From assembly GCA_000442125.1 (NCBI GenBank), contig KE546968.1, positions 399,932-463,931 of the forward strand: a stretch of DNA of 64,000 bases. Reading direction: 5' to 3'. Numbering within the stretch: the stretch's first letter is position 1; every line of letters starts with the position of its first letter. Shown here in pieces: positions 25,301 through 40,463 of the stretch. The notes below the pieces were generated by a model that saw nothing but the letters and a program-made list of their open reading frames with translations, did not search any database and was not told where the DNA came from. The stretch comes from Opeltia flavorubescens. Taxonomy: Eukaryota > Ascomycota > Lecanoromycetes > Teloschistales > Teloschistaceae. Made by a program: the position numbers and the translations under genes.

Positions 25301-28300
25301 TAGTTTTTTAATAAAAATAAACTTATTTAATATTTATTTAGGTTCTAGATTAATAAAAAAATACTAATATTACGGCTAGGTTTTTAAAGTAGATTTTAAT
25401 TCCGAGTATAACTAATAAATACCTAATAATAAATTAAAAGATACTATTCGTATTATTATTTAATTAGCTAATATTAGAATAAAAATCGATTTTAACGTTA
25501 TTTATAAGTATTTAAATAGTAAAATAATAATAAAAGCTCCTATTTTTAATATAATTAGTAAGTAAAAAAATAATAATTATTTTATAATAGGAAAATAATT
25601 TTTTTTAGATTTTTTAAATTATTTTATTTAAAAATATTTATTTAAAAACTTTATAAGCTTCGAGCGTTTATATTTTTTACCTAATTCTAAAAATTAATTA
25701 ACTGTTAATAGAGGTATTAATATAATATATAATATTTATTAATCTATTTATATAATAGAAGTATAGAATTTTTATTTTAATAATTAGTATTAAATCGGGT
25801 TATTTTTAATATAAAATTAAAAGTAAGTGTTTAATTATTAATATTAATATTTTAAATATTATAAAATTTTATTTTCTATTAATTTATTATATTAAAATCG
25901 TTTTTTTATTTATATATTTATTATAAAGCTGGAGTTTTATAATTTAGATTATTTATCTTTTAATTATAATAATAAAACTTTATTTCTATTATCTATAAAT
26001 CCACTTCTTTAATAAAGGTAATTCTAGTATATTTTAATATATAGAAAGTTTTCTATTAATTATTAATTAATTTATAGACTATATAGATTTTAAGATTATA
26101 TAAATATATTAATATAATTAAAATTCTAAAAAATTAATCTAAAAATTTAATAAAATAAAAAAATTAAAAGTAAATTATTTTATAATAAAGTATAAGGGCC
26201 GTTTTAAAAAAGATAATAAATTAAAACTATCTTTAACTTAAGTACTAGATAGGCTAATATATACTAGGCTAGAAAAAATATCGCGTTATTAGTATTATAT
26301 TATAGATATTATAAAAATTTATATTTAAAAAATATAATCGGAAAAAATAGTAATTTAAATTTTTTATTTTTATTTTTGACTATTATTATAGAAGCTATAA
26401 TATTTATTTTAATTTCTTTTATATATTATTTATTATAACCGGTTAAGTTATTAAAAAGAATATAGAAGATAAAAAAATTAAAAATTTTGAAATTTTTTTT
26501 ATAGAACTTTATATTATATATAAAAGCTAATATTATTTTTATAAATTTAATAAATATTAAATAGATTTTAAAAATTAGATATTACTAGATTTATATTTTT
26601 ATTAATATTTTACTAAATTATTATAATAATCGAGTTTATAGTAAAAAAATTAAAAAATTATTTATAAAATATTAATAACGGATTAAATATATTTAATTAA
26701 AATAAGAATTTTTATTTAAAGTAGTATAGATTTAAAAAAAATTATAATTAAATTTAAATTAATACTTGCTTTTTATTATTTTTAAAACTTTAATTTACTA
26801 AATCGATTATTAAACTAGAGATTAAGGGCTTATAGAATTTATAAAATAAGAAATTTCTATTATTAAATATAGTACCGTTAATTTTATAAAATATAACTAT
26901 TATTAAAACGAACTAATATTAAAAGTAGATTAATTTTTTTTAAATATAAATATTCGTTAAAGCTTTTATTTAAATTTATAGAATTTATAACGGCGATATT
27001 ATAAATAAAACCCTTTTAATCTATTCTAGCTATATTAATACTATTAAAATAGTAGAATTATTATTTTATACTATTAATAATAAATATAATTATTATCTAT
27101 AGATATTCCTTTTTATTTTTTTTAATAAAAATATCGATATCTATTTTTATATTAAAAAACTTTATAATTACTAATAAAAAGTTTAATTATAATATTATTT
27201 TAGATTAATAAGGAATAAAAATAGCGCTATAGTATATTTCGAATATTTTTATAAAATTTAATATTAAGCTTAAAGAAACTATTTAATATAATATTATTAA
27301 AGGATTTAAAGACTATTTTACTCGTTTTATTTTAATTATTAATATTAATATTTCTTATATTAACCTTATAGTATACGCGCCCTTATATACTACTATAATT
27401 ATACTATTAAATAGATAGACTCTTTTTATTTATAATTTTTTATATATTTATTAAATTTAATATTAAAGCGTTTAAATACTATATAATAGAATTAAAAGTT
27501 TTTAAAATATTAAGCTTTATTTATCGAATATTATAATAATATTTTAATATACTAGTATATATTACTTTTATTACCCGCTAATTATTAGCGTTAGTTTATT
27601 TATTTAAATACTTATCTAAATTTTTTACTTTTCTAATCGATTACTACTTATTATATATCTATAACTTAAATTGTTTAGCTATATATATCGTTTAAAATTA
27701 GCTTTTATAAATTTAATAAAGCTGTACTACTATTATTAAAAGCGAATAATAACTTTTAGAAAATTTATTTAAATAATTTCTATTTAACCCGGTTTTTTAT
27801 TTTAAGAAAATGAGTTTATTATTTATATACCCTAAATTCTTTATATTTATAATTATTTAATAGAAAAAAGGGTATATAATACTTTAACTACTTATATTAA
27901 CGGTATTTAGTATATTATTATTAACTTTTCTTTTTATTTTACTATTTATCCTTAATTTATTATATTTTAATTACTATTATATTCTAAAATTAAACGCTAT
28001 AAAAGCTTTTTAAATATTTATAACTATATTAATAAATATTTATTTTATTTTTTCTACTAATTTTTTAACCGCTAACCTTATAGATAAAATAATTATTTCG
28101 TTTCTTTTAAAACCTGCTATATTATACTATATAATATAGTATTTCTACTCTATCGAATAAACGGATCGAATTAATAAAAACCGGTGTAATTTAATAATAC
28201 GTATATTTATATAATTTATAATATTAAGTTATTTACCGTTTTAAATATTAATTATATTAAAAATATATTAAATATTATATATATTATTTCTAGAGCCGAA

Positions 28301-31010
28301 GATAATTATAAAATTTTTTTTTTTTTTTAAAAGAAATTATTTAAATATAAAATAAACTTTTAAATATACCGCGAGTATATCTAATTTATTATAAACGGCT
28401 ATATATATTAAAAAATCGAAGATTAAATAAACTTTAAATAATATATTAACTACTTTTTTTTCTATACGCTTTACTATATTAATATATAATTTATAATTTA
28501 TCCGAAATTAATTCTAGCGGAGATTATAAATAAATAATAATAGCTATAAAACTAATACTAGTCCGGTTATACTAATTAAAATAGGTATACCTAGTATTTA
28601 AAAGCCTCCTCGCCGGTATTATAATTTTATTATAGGAAAATATACTATAGCTATATATAGATAAAGGTTTATAAAATCGATAATTATAATTTATATAATA
28701 GCCGTTTATTTTTACCTATATATTTATAAAAAAAATCTCTTATAAATTAAATTAATATTATCCGCTATTTTATAAAATAAAAATAAGTAAATAGTTTAAA
28801 TAAAAATTATATAAAATTTTTTTTCCGCGATTATAAATTATTTTTTTTTTATTTAATAAACCTTTTATTTATTTATTAAACCTTTTTTTATTATATAATA
28901 AATATATATCTAGTACTTTAAATAAATAAATACCCCGTTTTAATATAAATTTTATTTTTTTTATAAATTAATATAATTACCGAGCTTAAATAAAATATTA
29001 ACTAAAGTAAATAGTAATAATTATATTATATATAGTTTACGGTAGCGGCGTATTATAAATATTAAATCGCCTCGTAAATTATATAAAATCTTTTTTTATC
29101 GTCCGTTAATTATTAATATTAGTATTTTTCTTTTAATTATCTAGATAAATTATTATTTAAACTTCTACTATAAATAATAATTTATCTATTATAATTAATT
29201 TTTAGCTATACTATCGATTATTATATAATATAGTTTTAATTTAAAACTTTATATTCTATATAATATATTTAAAAACGTTAACTTTATTTAAAATAAATTA
29301 AATAAATTTATTATACCGTTTAAATAATATATAATAAATAATTAATATAGCCTTATACTAGCTTTAACTTTATTATATTATAGTATATTATAATTAAGAT
29401 AATACTACTAGTTTTTTTTATTATTACCGCGGGGTATTTAATTTAAATTTATATTTTTTATTTAATTATATTTCTTATTCTATTCTACTCTATTTATTAT
29501 TTTAATTATAGTCTTTTTTATAGTTACGGTTATTAAACTAAATAGTCGATTTATATATAAATCCAACGAAATATTAGCGATTTTACTAGTAATAATAGTA
29601 AGTATATTATAGACTAGCCGGTTAATAAATAATAAAACTAATCGAGTCTATTAAATAATTAAATATAATCTTTTATCTATTATATCTGTACTTTTAGTCG
29701 ATTAATAAACTAGAATACTATATTAAAAAAAGATATAATCTTTAAATATACGCGAGATAAAAACGCGTAAAAGAACCCGATTTTTCGGAATAAAAATTAA
29801 ATTAAGATATTCCTTTTAATAAATAACGAAATTTAAAAAAAACTATTAAAAGCCTTTAATAATAAATATAAAAGATTTAATTTAATTATAACCGGGTTTA
29901 AATTAAATAAAAATAAGGCCGAATTTAAACTAATCGTTTATTATTTAAATAAACGGTTTTATTTTTATTAAAAAATAAAAAATCTTTTAATAATTAATAT
30001 TAAACGTATAGTAAAAAAAATTATATAAAATATTTTATATAATAATTAATAAAAAAATAAAAAAAGACTATTAAACGTTATATCTCTAATTTCGATAAAA
30101 AAAATAACTAAAGTATTAAAAACTATAAATTTAACTATAAATATTCCTATTATAAAAATAAACTAACTTATATTATAAATAAAGGCCGAATAGAAAATTA
30201 AAATTATATAAAATAGTAAAATCGTTTTAATAATCTATACGAAGATTTTAATTAAAAATAGCTTAATTAAAAAAAAAATACTATACTATAAATTTTTTAA
30301 AAGATTTAAAAAGAGAATTTATTATAAAATAAATTTTAATAATCTTTAATTAATACTTTATAATAAAAAAATAGATATAATAATAAAAATTATTACTCTT
30401 ATAAATCTATATAAGGTATATATAGTAAATTTATAAATTATTATTAAAATCCGCCTGTTTAAATATCCAGATTATAAATTATTACCTTTATATTTATTAT
30501 TCGATTTTAATATTCTTTAGAATTAGAATTAGAAGAACCTCTTAAAAAAAAATTAAAAGTTAGTTATAATATTTAGAGTATTTTATCGCTAATATAAACT
30601 ATTAAAAAGGATATTTAAATTCGATAAAAAGCTTTAGAAGGAATATTTAATAAAATAGAATCGGATTTTTTATAAAAATATCTAATTATAACTTTCTAGG
30701 ATAGAATTATAAAAAAATACTTTAATAATCCTTTATTATTTTCTAATAATAGAAAATATAATTAAATTTTAAAAAAAGTTTAAACTATAAATAAATTTAT
30801 ATAATTAGATATTTTATTAAAAATAGTCTATAAAGATTTTTAAAAATAGAATAGTAAAATTAAACGCGTTTTTTTTAATAAATAATATACTATTAAATCT
30901 AATAGTAATTTTAAGCTCTATAATTTAAAAATAAATAAAAATCTAATAAAGTTTAAAAAAAGAGGCTTAATTTTTAGCGTAGATATTTTTTACAGTAGTA
31001 ATACCTATAC

Positions 31011-31370
31011 GTTTAATAGTAGATTCTAAAGTAAATAAAATTAAAGATATTTTTTATTTTATTTAATAAATAAATAATATAAGAGATTTAAATTAAAAAA
31101 TAGCCTAAAATTCGAAATAAAAGTAGTTAATAATAACGATAATTAAAATATAATAAATAAAATAATAGCTAATATATTCTAATTAAAATCGTTTAATACT
31201 AGGTACTAAAGTAAATAAAATTAAAGATATTCCCTATATTATTTAATAAATAAAAAATATAAAAGATTAAAATTAAAAATTAACCTAATATTCGAAATTT
31301 AAAAAACTATTAATAATAATAATTAAAATATAATAAATAGAGTAATAGTTAATAAATCCTAGTTTAGCCC
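31011..31370. repeat. 180-bp tandem duplication (left arm)
   Basis: Two head-to-tail copies start at 31,011 and 31,191, exactly 180 bp apart. Both contain AAAGTAAATAAAATTAAAGA. Differences are mainly transitions. The same duplication is at 47,575-47,934 in the right arm, so it existed before the large inverted duplication. Confidence 0.75.
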
Positions 31371-34300
31371 GTTTATATAAAAGATAATAAATATAGTAAA
31401 TAAGCTAGCTAATAAAATAATATCGACTATAAATATAATACTTTATAAAATAAATTATAATCTAATAGATTTAAATAATAAATTAATAATAAAAATCCTT
31501 ATAAATATTAAAAAAGGTTTAAAATATCCTAATATTAATTATAAAGATCTACCCCCTAGTATAATACTTAAAACCTATATATATACTATCCCCCCTCGGT
31601 TTAAAAAGGAAAAAAAGTCTATTAATAATAATAGTAAAAATAAAAATATATATAAAATCGCTGAATAAATTCGATTTTAAAGTACTATATACCTATTTAA
31701 ATATATTAAATTTATATAATAGACTTAAAACTATTATAATAGCTAATTATTTTAATAATATAACTTTTATAAAATTTACTTAAATATTTAAATATAATAG
31801 CTTTAAAAATTTTAAAAAACCTATAATATTATAAAAATTTATAAAAATAAATAGATTAAAAAAAAAAAATTTAAATTTTATACTCTACTAAATATATAGC
31901 GCGTACTATATATTATATATAGAGGTCTAATAGAACGGTAGTTTCCTCGCGGATATAATAGATTTAGAAAAAATAAAATTTTATAAAAATATCTTAATAA
32001 ATAAAAGCTAATAAATATTATAGATTTTTAATATATTTACTTTACTCGTTATAAATATAATAATATTTTAAACGTTTTACCGAGTTAAAAAAAATTAGAA
32101 AAAAAAACTAGGCGATAAATATATCGAATCTAATAATAAGTAAATTTTAAAGGCGCGCTATCCTTTTACTAGCGATATAATTATTAATTACTTTTATATT
32201 TTAACTAGCCCTATTAATAATATATAGCTATTTAGAAAATTTACTTTTATTCTAGTCCTTCTATAATTTTTAAATTAATAGCTAGAGTAGATTAAAAAAT
32301 ATCTCGACCTATTTAAATAAAAGATTTTTCTCGATTATAAATAATCTATAAAAAGCGAGTTTAAAAGGCTAGATATAAAATATCGCGAATATATTTATTT
32401 TAAGTAGAAAAAAATAAATAAATATTAAAAAACTATACTATAATTAAAATAGAAAAATATAATTATTATATCTATCCTTTAATTATATAAGAAAAACGTT
32501 TATAATATATTTTTTTTTAAATTAGTACCTAATTCGGATAAAAAAGCGGATAAAAACTTTAAAGAAAAAAAAAAAAAAAAAATAAAATAATTATTTTATT
32601 TAATAAAAATAGATAATTATAAATAAAATATATTAATTTATTAAACTAAAGACGGTATCGCTATAAATATTTATTAAAAATTTAAAAGTATTTAAATAGC
32701 TTATTTTTAAAATATTATTTAATACTATTATTAAATCGATAATAATATAAATATATATTATATAAAATTAGTCTATTAAATAAACTAATCCCCTCTCGAT
32801 TAATTAGAAAGTATAAAATATATACCGTAAAAATTTAAAAAACTATATTATAACAGCTATAAATAAAAAATTAAAACCGGTTTTCGTAGTATTTATTAAA
32901 AATAGTAATATAATAAATAAAATAATTTAGAAAAAAAATTAATAAATTTAAAAAGATTTTATAAATAAATTTAAAACGTTTTTTTCTATAATAATAATAG
33001 CGCGGATTCTATTTTTAAAAATATTTAATAAATTTTTATATTATATATAGCTAAATTAATATTAAAATATCTTTTATAATTTTAAAAAAAATATTAACTA
33101 TATATTTATAGAGAAATTTTAAAAGGTTTTTTCTAAAATTATAAAAGCTAATAAAAATAATATATTAGAAAGCGACTATTAAAATAAAATTTATAAACTA
33201 AAACTAGTAATAAATATTAATATAGCCCTTTTTTATTTTTAATAATTAAAAATATTTTAAAGCTTTTTTAATTTATTAACCGTTTAAAAGTTTAAAAAAA
33301 ATTTATATATATTTAAAAAAAAAATAAAAAAATTAAATTAAATTTTAAAATAATAGTTAAAATTTAAAATTAAATTTATTTATAATTTTAAAAAAAGTTC
33401 CCCTATTAAATAAAATATTAAAAAAATTTATATTATTAAAATTAATTTAAAAATTTAAACGGTTAAATATTAAATAAAAATATAATAAAAAATAAATAAA
33501 AAAGTAGTAATTTATATATTAGCGTTATATAAAATATATATTCTATATTAAATAAATATAATATCTAGTAATATTTTATATAATTTTCTTTTTAATATAA
33601 TTTTATTTTAATAATTTAAAAAAATAAAAAAAAAAATATTATATTAGTTTTAAGCGATATACTAAAAAAAAATATTATTAATATTTTTAAAGATTTTAAT
33701 AATTTATATAAAATATAAATCCTTTTAAATATTATTTAAAATATTAAAATAGGTTTTAATTTTTAAATCGCTAGCTAACTTATTTTTTTCGATTTTAAAT
33801 AAAAGGTAAAAAATAAATTATAAATTAAAACTAAAATTAACTATATTAATAGTTTAAAGTTTATAATAATATAATATATTCTATATCCGTATTTAAAGCT
33901 CGACCTTATTATTATAAATAAAAATATTAAATATAGAATTATTTATAATACTATATAAAGTTATAATAGTAAAATTATAAAAATATATAATAAAAAATAT
34001 ATATTCTATTATATTAAAAACTAGGCTAAAACTATTATATATAATAAAAATAATAATATATTTTAAAGCGATAAAATAGAATTAAAGTAAATAAAAAAAT
34101 ATAAAATTAAATTAATATATATTCGGGTATATATATTTAAAATTTTATTATAGCGTAAATTAATTCTATAAACTTTTATTTATTAAAATATAAAATTTAT
34201 TAATAAATATTAGAGATTATAATAGAATATAAATAGCGATTATATAATTTTTAAAAATATAAATTAAATATAAATTAAAAATTAATATATAATTTTTAAA

Positions 34301-37300
34301 TATTAATTATAAACTATTTAATATATTAATTAAAAAATACGTCTTATTACTAGCAGCCCTAGATTTTTTTTAGTATAAAATTCTACTAAAGTAGCTTATA
34401 AAAAGAATATTTAAAAGTAAAATTTTTTTAAATATATAAAAATTTAATAAATATCGGGTAGAAAAATACTATATAATTTATAATAAAAGATATATTTCTT
34501 TTAATAAATAGCTAGTTTACGTCTACTATATATAATAAAGTATAGTTTTTAAATATAGTAAATTACTGTTTTCTATTATAATAACTATAAGCGAATACTT
34601 TAAATAATATATAAATACTATTAATCGCGAGTATAAATTTTATAAAAAATTAATAAAAACTATTTAAAGGCTAATTAAATATTTATTTATATATAAAATT
34701 TAATAAAAAAAAATATAATAGTAAATATTATAATATATATAATATTTAACTAATTTTAAAGTTTATTTATAAAATAGTTTAAATATTAAAAAATTTATAA
34801 AAAATATTTTAAAGAAGCTTTAATATAATAGTTTAACTTTTTTAAAATCTTAAATCTAATAAAATTATATTATAAAGTAAATTAATAATAAATTAAAAAA
34901 TAAAAGCTATAATATTATTTTATATAAATCGGGAATATTATTAATATTTAATACTATAAGAATAGAAACGTATTTTAAGGCGATAAAAATAAAGACTAGA
35001 AAACCGGTTAATTACTCGGTACGTATCTATAAAATATATTAAATACTAGATTTTTTTAATTTATATAAAATAGTATTTAAAAAACTAATAATATAAAAAA
35101 ATAACTTTAATATATTCTATAATTTAGAAATTAAAGGAAATATTTAATTAAATTATATTTCTAAAAATATATAAAATAATATTTATATTATAGAATAAGA
35201 TAAATAATATTTAGATATATTAGATTTTATTTTATTTATTTTAGAGTATAAATATTATTTAACTAGCTAGTTTTTTAATAATAAATATATTAAAAATAAA
35301 GTCTAGAAGTTTATTAATATTATTACAGCGAGTAATAAATAGAGGTTATTTACTTTTTATAATATTAATAAGTAGCTAATTCAAATTAATTAGATTTTAT
35401 ATAATTTAAAAAATTATAATAAATATAAAATAATAGATTTAAAAGTTAAAATATTATATACGAGCTCGAAACCTAGTATATATATAATTATATACTATAA
35501 TATATTAGATATTCTAGAATTTATAATCGGCTATAAATTATTTACTTTTTATTTTAATTATAATCCTATATAATTATATAATAATAATAAAAAAAGAATA
35601 TATAATAAAATATATACCGCGAATTAATAGTAGAATAAGTAGTAGATATTATTAAAAAGCGCGACGATTATTTTAATTAATTAAATAAGCGATAAAATTT
35701 AATTAATATAGTTTTATAAAAATTAAAAAGTTTATTTTATTTATATAATAATCGGTAATTTCGATTATATTATACGCCGTAGGTAAACTGCCTTTAGTAT
35801 AATATTATTAGGATTTATTTCTATTATTAAAAAAATACAGCTAGGGATAAAGACGAAAGTATATTATTATATTATAAAAGCTATATTTAAATATAAATAC
35901 CTAACGCTAGTATTATAGGTTAAAAAATAACTAACCTATATATATAATATTAAAGGAAGCCGCGAGAATAAAAATTATATAAAAATATATTAATAAAAAA
36001 ATTAAACGATATTTTTTAATTATAGAAATAATAATAATAAATTATAAAAAATAAATTATAATCGCGGGAATTAAAAATAACCGCTAATATTTTATATATA
36101 TAGTCTTATTAAATAAATATAGCGATTTTATTAAATATTAATTAGAATAGATTTATATTAATATATAAAAATAGATTAAAAAGTAGCGGCGGGATAATAT
36201 ACTATTTATAGACGATTTATAGGTTTATAAATAAAAGATTTTTATAAAAGATTATATATATATTAATATCTATTAATACTTTATATTAAATCTATTATAT
36301 TAATTATATAAAAAGATAATAATATATTATTTAAAGTAGATTAAAGCTATATTAAAAAAAATATATAAAAATAGATATAAAAAAAAAAAGCGGGTTTTAA
36401 TTACTAAAATATTAGATTTATTATAGCTTAATATAAAATTTTAATAAATACCGCGATTTTTTAGATTTAAAATTTTTAAAAAATTTAGCGCTATAAGTTA
36501 ATAAACGGGAATAGAATAAAAGGCGCTTATTAAATAAATAATACTTATACTAGTATTATTATTTAAGAAAACCTTTATTATTATATATTTTATACGAGTA
36601 ATAGTAGATTTTATAATATTAATATAATATAAAACGTATAATAAAGAAATAATCGATTTTATTAAACAGTATATTTTATAAATAGCTTATTTTATTTATT
36701 TTATTTTTTAGGAAAACCGTATCTATAATATAATAATAAAAAGATTTAACTTTCTAAAATTCTATATAATAGCCTATTATCTAGATATAATTATTTTTTT
36801 TAAATATTACGATAGATTCTATATAGAATATAATAAAATAGTATATAAATATTATATTAAAGTATTTTATAAAAGGATTAATAATAAAAGGTTTTTTAAA
36901 TAAATTTTTTAATATAATTCCTAATAAATTAAACTACTTATAATAAGGAACTATTTTAAAAACTATATTATTAGATTAAAAATTAAAGTTTTTATAAATT
37001 AAAAAATAAAATTCGCTAGAGTATTAAGAGCGATAGATATAAATTATTCCTTATATTTATTTTTAATATTCTAAAAAGCTGGCTAGTTAGAATAATTAAA
37101 TATTCGAGACTGAAAAATATAGCGTTTTATTATTTATATTTAACGGAAGTTTTAAATTTTAAATTTTATTAAAGCCCTAGCGGTTTTTATAAAAAAATAC
37201 TATTAATAATATAAAAATCTTAAAATAAAATATTATTAAAACTAAATATAAGATTATAATTTTATCTAAATCGAAAATTATATAATATTTATTTATAAAT

Positions 37301-38481
37301 TAATAATAATATAAAAATATAATAATATAAATCTAAATAATATAAAGTATATAATTTCGGAAAAAATTCGGTATTTACTTATTAATAGCGGCGTTAGTAG
37401 TTAATAATAAAAAAACTATATTTAATTATAACCTCCGCTAAGTAATAGGCCTAGTAATATAATTAGACTAAAAAAACGAAGTTTTTTCTAAAAAATAAAA
37501 GTAGATAATCTTTAATTAATAATTACGGTTATTAATTAATATAAATATAATAATTATAGAAACTACCTTTAATATAATAGCGTTTTACTTAAAATATATT
37601 AATTTTAAAAAAAAAAAATTCTAAACGACTACTATAGTATATATAAAGTTAAAAAATAGCTTAAAAATACTATAAAAATATTAAAATTTTTAAGCTATAA
37701 ATATTTCTACCCTATAGAAATAATCTAACGTAGCGTTTATATCGTTAATACCGGTTTTTTAATTAATAAAAGAGGTAATAAAAAAAACTTTTTATATTTA
37801 AATAATATATATAACTTTTAATTTTATAATTAACTATATTATCTAGACTTCCTAAATAAATAGAATTATATAGCGGATTTCTATATAAAAACGGCGTTAA
37901 AAGATTAAATTTATAGAAAAAAATATTTCTAGCCTTTTAAATAATTCCGTATATTTAGTAAAAAATAATTATATAAGTTTAAAAATAATAGTAATTTACT
38001 ATAATATATAGTTTAATAAACTATTATTTATATATTCTATATTTAATAAACCGTCTATTATAATAAAAATTTAATAAAGTAACGCCGTTTAAATAGAATT
38101 TAAATAATATACTACTACTATTTTAAATATTTAATAAACTATCGCTATTATTATATAATTTTATAATATTTATTTATAAATTCCCGAGCTATATTTAACC
38201 TACGCTATATTTATTAAATATATAAGCGAGGTTTAAATAATAATACTTTAGGTAATAAATAACGAACTTTAATTATTTTATTCCTCGAGCCTATTTAAAT
38301 TAAAAGACGAGTTATTTATACTATTAATTCTATATTAAATATTTTATTAAATAAGCGTTAAGCGATTTAAAAAAAAATAAAATAGTTTTATAAACTCTAA
38401 AATATAATATATTCCTAGAGCTATTTAAACTACTTAAGCTAAATTTTAATTCTAGAGCTCGTTTTATAAATTCAGAATATA

Positions 38482-40463
38482 TTAAATTTATATACTATTT
38501 ATATATCTACTAAATATATTCTTTACTAACTTTTTTACTTTTCTAACTATTATAAAACTTTTATTATCGTTTATTATTTATATTTTTAATTACTTTAATA
38601 CGTTTATTATCTTTATTAATAGTTAAACTAAAAATTATAAATTTATAATATAAATTAAACGCTTTAAATCGTATAACGGCGAAATTTTTAAAATAAATCT
38701 CTAGTATTTTAAAAGCGGTATTTATATATTTAATAAGAGGATTTATTATAAAACCTTTACTATTAAATATAATTACCTATTTAATACTTATATAATTATA
38801 AAAAAAAATTTAAATAATCGATAGTAGCTTATTATATAAAATAGGGAATATAATTATAAATTTTTTAAATTTAAAAACTTTACTATTTATTATTATAATA
38901 AAATAATAAAAAATATTTTTTATAAAATTAAACGCTTTATTAAATTAAATACTAGGCTAGGTTAAATTTTTACTGCTTTTCGCGATATAGCCGATGAAAA
39001 AAAAAAGAGATTTTTTATTTATAAAGCGGATATTTATAATATAAAATATAAAATTAAACGAAAAGCTTTTAGCGGCTTTATACTTATATAAGTATTAGTT
39101 AAAGAGTTTATTAATAGCGAGAGCGATAAAAATAAATAGTTTTTTCGAATAAAAAATTAAAAATAAATAAATTAAATTAGTTAATATACCTATTTTTTAT
39201 TTATAAAAAATTACTACCTTTATTAGAGAAAAATTATAAGATTTTAGTCCTAAATTATATTTATAAAACTAATAAATTCCGATTATTTTTTATAGCTTTA
39301 TAGGGAATTACTACTATATATTTATTATTTATAGTAGTATTTATATTTATTTTTAATAAAAAAGAAAAAAATTATTACTAGATTTTTATCTAGTTAAAAT
39401 ATCTCTATTAAAAAGGCTGTAATATTTTTAACCTAGTAGTTATTATTACTAATACCGATAAAGTTCTAGGGAATATTTTTTAGGCTATTTTTTTTTATAT
39501 TATATATTTTTTATATATTTAATATATAAATAAAAATATTATAAAATATATAATTAAATATATACTATTTAAAAAGGAGTTAAATATATTTATAAAGGTA
39601 TAAAAAAAAGTTTTTTATATAAAATTTCTAGACGAATTAACGCGTATTTAATAGGAATTTATAAAGAAATATCGGTATAAATATTTCGAATTAATATATT
39701 ATATTTATTATATATAGTTTAAATTATATATAAATAAAATTATTAAATATTTTATCGATTATATACTATATATAGAAATTATAACTATTAGTTATATTAA
39801 AAAAAGGTATATATTATTAAAAACCCGTTTTAAGCTTTTTATAAACGATTTATATATAGTAGTAGAAAAAATCGCCTTATTTATTATTAACTAGGTGGTT
39901 ATTTACTATTAAAATATTGCGTAAATAAAAAAACGTATTTTAATTAAATTTTTTATATTTATTTTCTAGGCTTTTAACTTTAGAATTTTATCTATAGCGT
40001 GTATAAAAGTTTTTTAGTAGTATTTATAGCTAAAAAATCTATAAAAAGGTTAAAAACTATTTTCGTATACTAAAACCTTTAAAAGAATAATAAAACTATT
40101 ATATAAGTATAAAATTATAGAAATAATTTAGTTAGTATTTAAAGGATATAACGTTTTATTATTTAAAAATATTTATTTATATTAATATTATTATTATTTA
40201 AAAACTAAACGGTTTTATTATTAAATACTATTTATAAATAATATCGGCGAAACTGGCTAGTTAAATATTATTTCTAATATTTATCCCAATCTCTTCGATA
40301 TTACTAGTAAAAGTAAAGAATTTAATAAAAACGATAAGAATTTATATATATTTATAGATAAAATCTCCAGAATTTATTACTAGTAATCGCGAGATCGTTT
40401 ACCTATATATAGATATAAATACTCGTCGAAATAGATTGAAGAAACCTATACTTAACTTATATT
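38482..40463. other. Non-repeated centre (loop) of the inverted duplication, 1,982 bp
   Basis: Homology between the arms stops sharply at 38,481 and 40,464, and the sequence between shows no mirrored counterpart. It is nevertheless RIP-mutated (AT-rich, CA/TG rare), with somewhat more surviving CA/TG than in the arms, for example near 38,973, 38,995, 39,418, 39,928 and 40,000. Apart from a 41-codon open run (38,966-39,088) nothing gene-like is visible. Confidence 0.75.
38942..39139 (+). pseudogene. Possible degraded coding remnant in the central loop
   Basis: One frame reads 66 codons with stops only at 38,963 (TAA), 39,089 (TAA) and the terminal TAG. It includes a stop-free run of 41 codons, unusually long for this DNA, with a mixed, protein-like composition (FTAFRDIADEKKKRFF then KADIYN and RKAFSGF). 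All stops fit CAA/CAG changed by RIP. I do not recognise the family. It could be chance. Confidence 0.3.

Larger units (their letters stand above)
15178..38481 (+). repeat. Left arm of a giant inverted duplication (at least 23 kb)
   Basis: This is the reverse complement of 40,464-64,000. I checked pairs by eye along the whole arm: 15,315-15,320 with 63,858-63,863; about 17,674 with 61,504; about 18,790 with 60,390; 19,619 with 59,559; 22,271-22,280 with 56,898-56,907; 26,991-27,000 with 51,946-51,955; about 28,610 with 50,330; 37,728-37,735 with 41,210-41,217; and 38,455-38,464 with 40,481-40,490. Coordinate sums are constant at 78,945 inside and 79,178 outside the right-arm 232-bp duplication. 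Apart from the helicase remnant and two tandem arrays, I cannot identify what the arm originally encoded. The outer limit is set by the window end, not by loss of matching. Confidence 0.92.
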
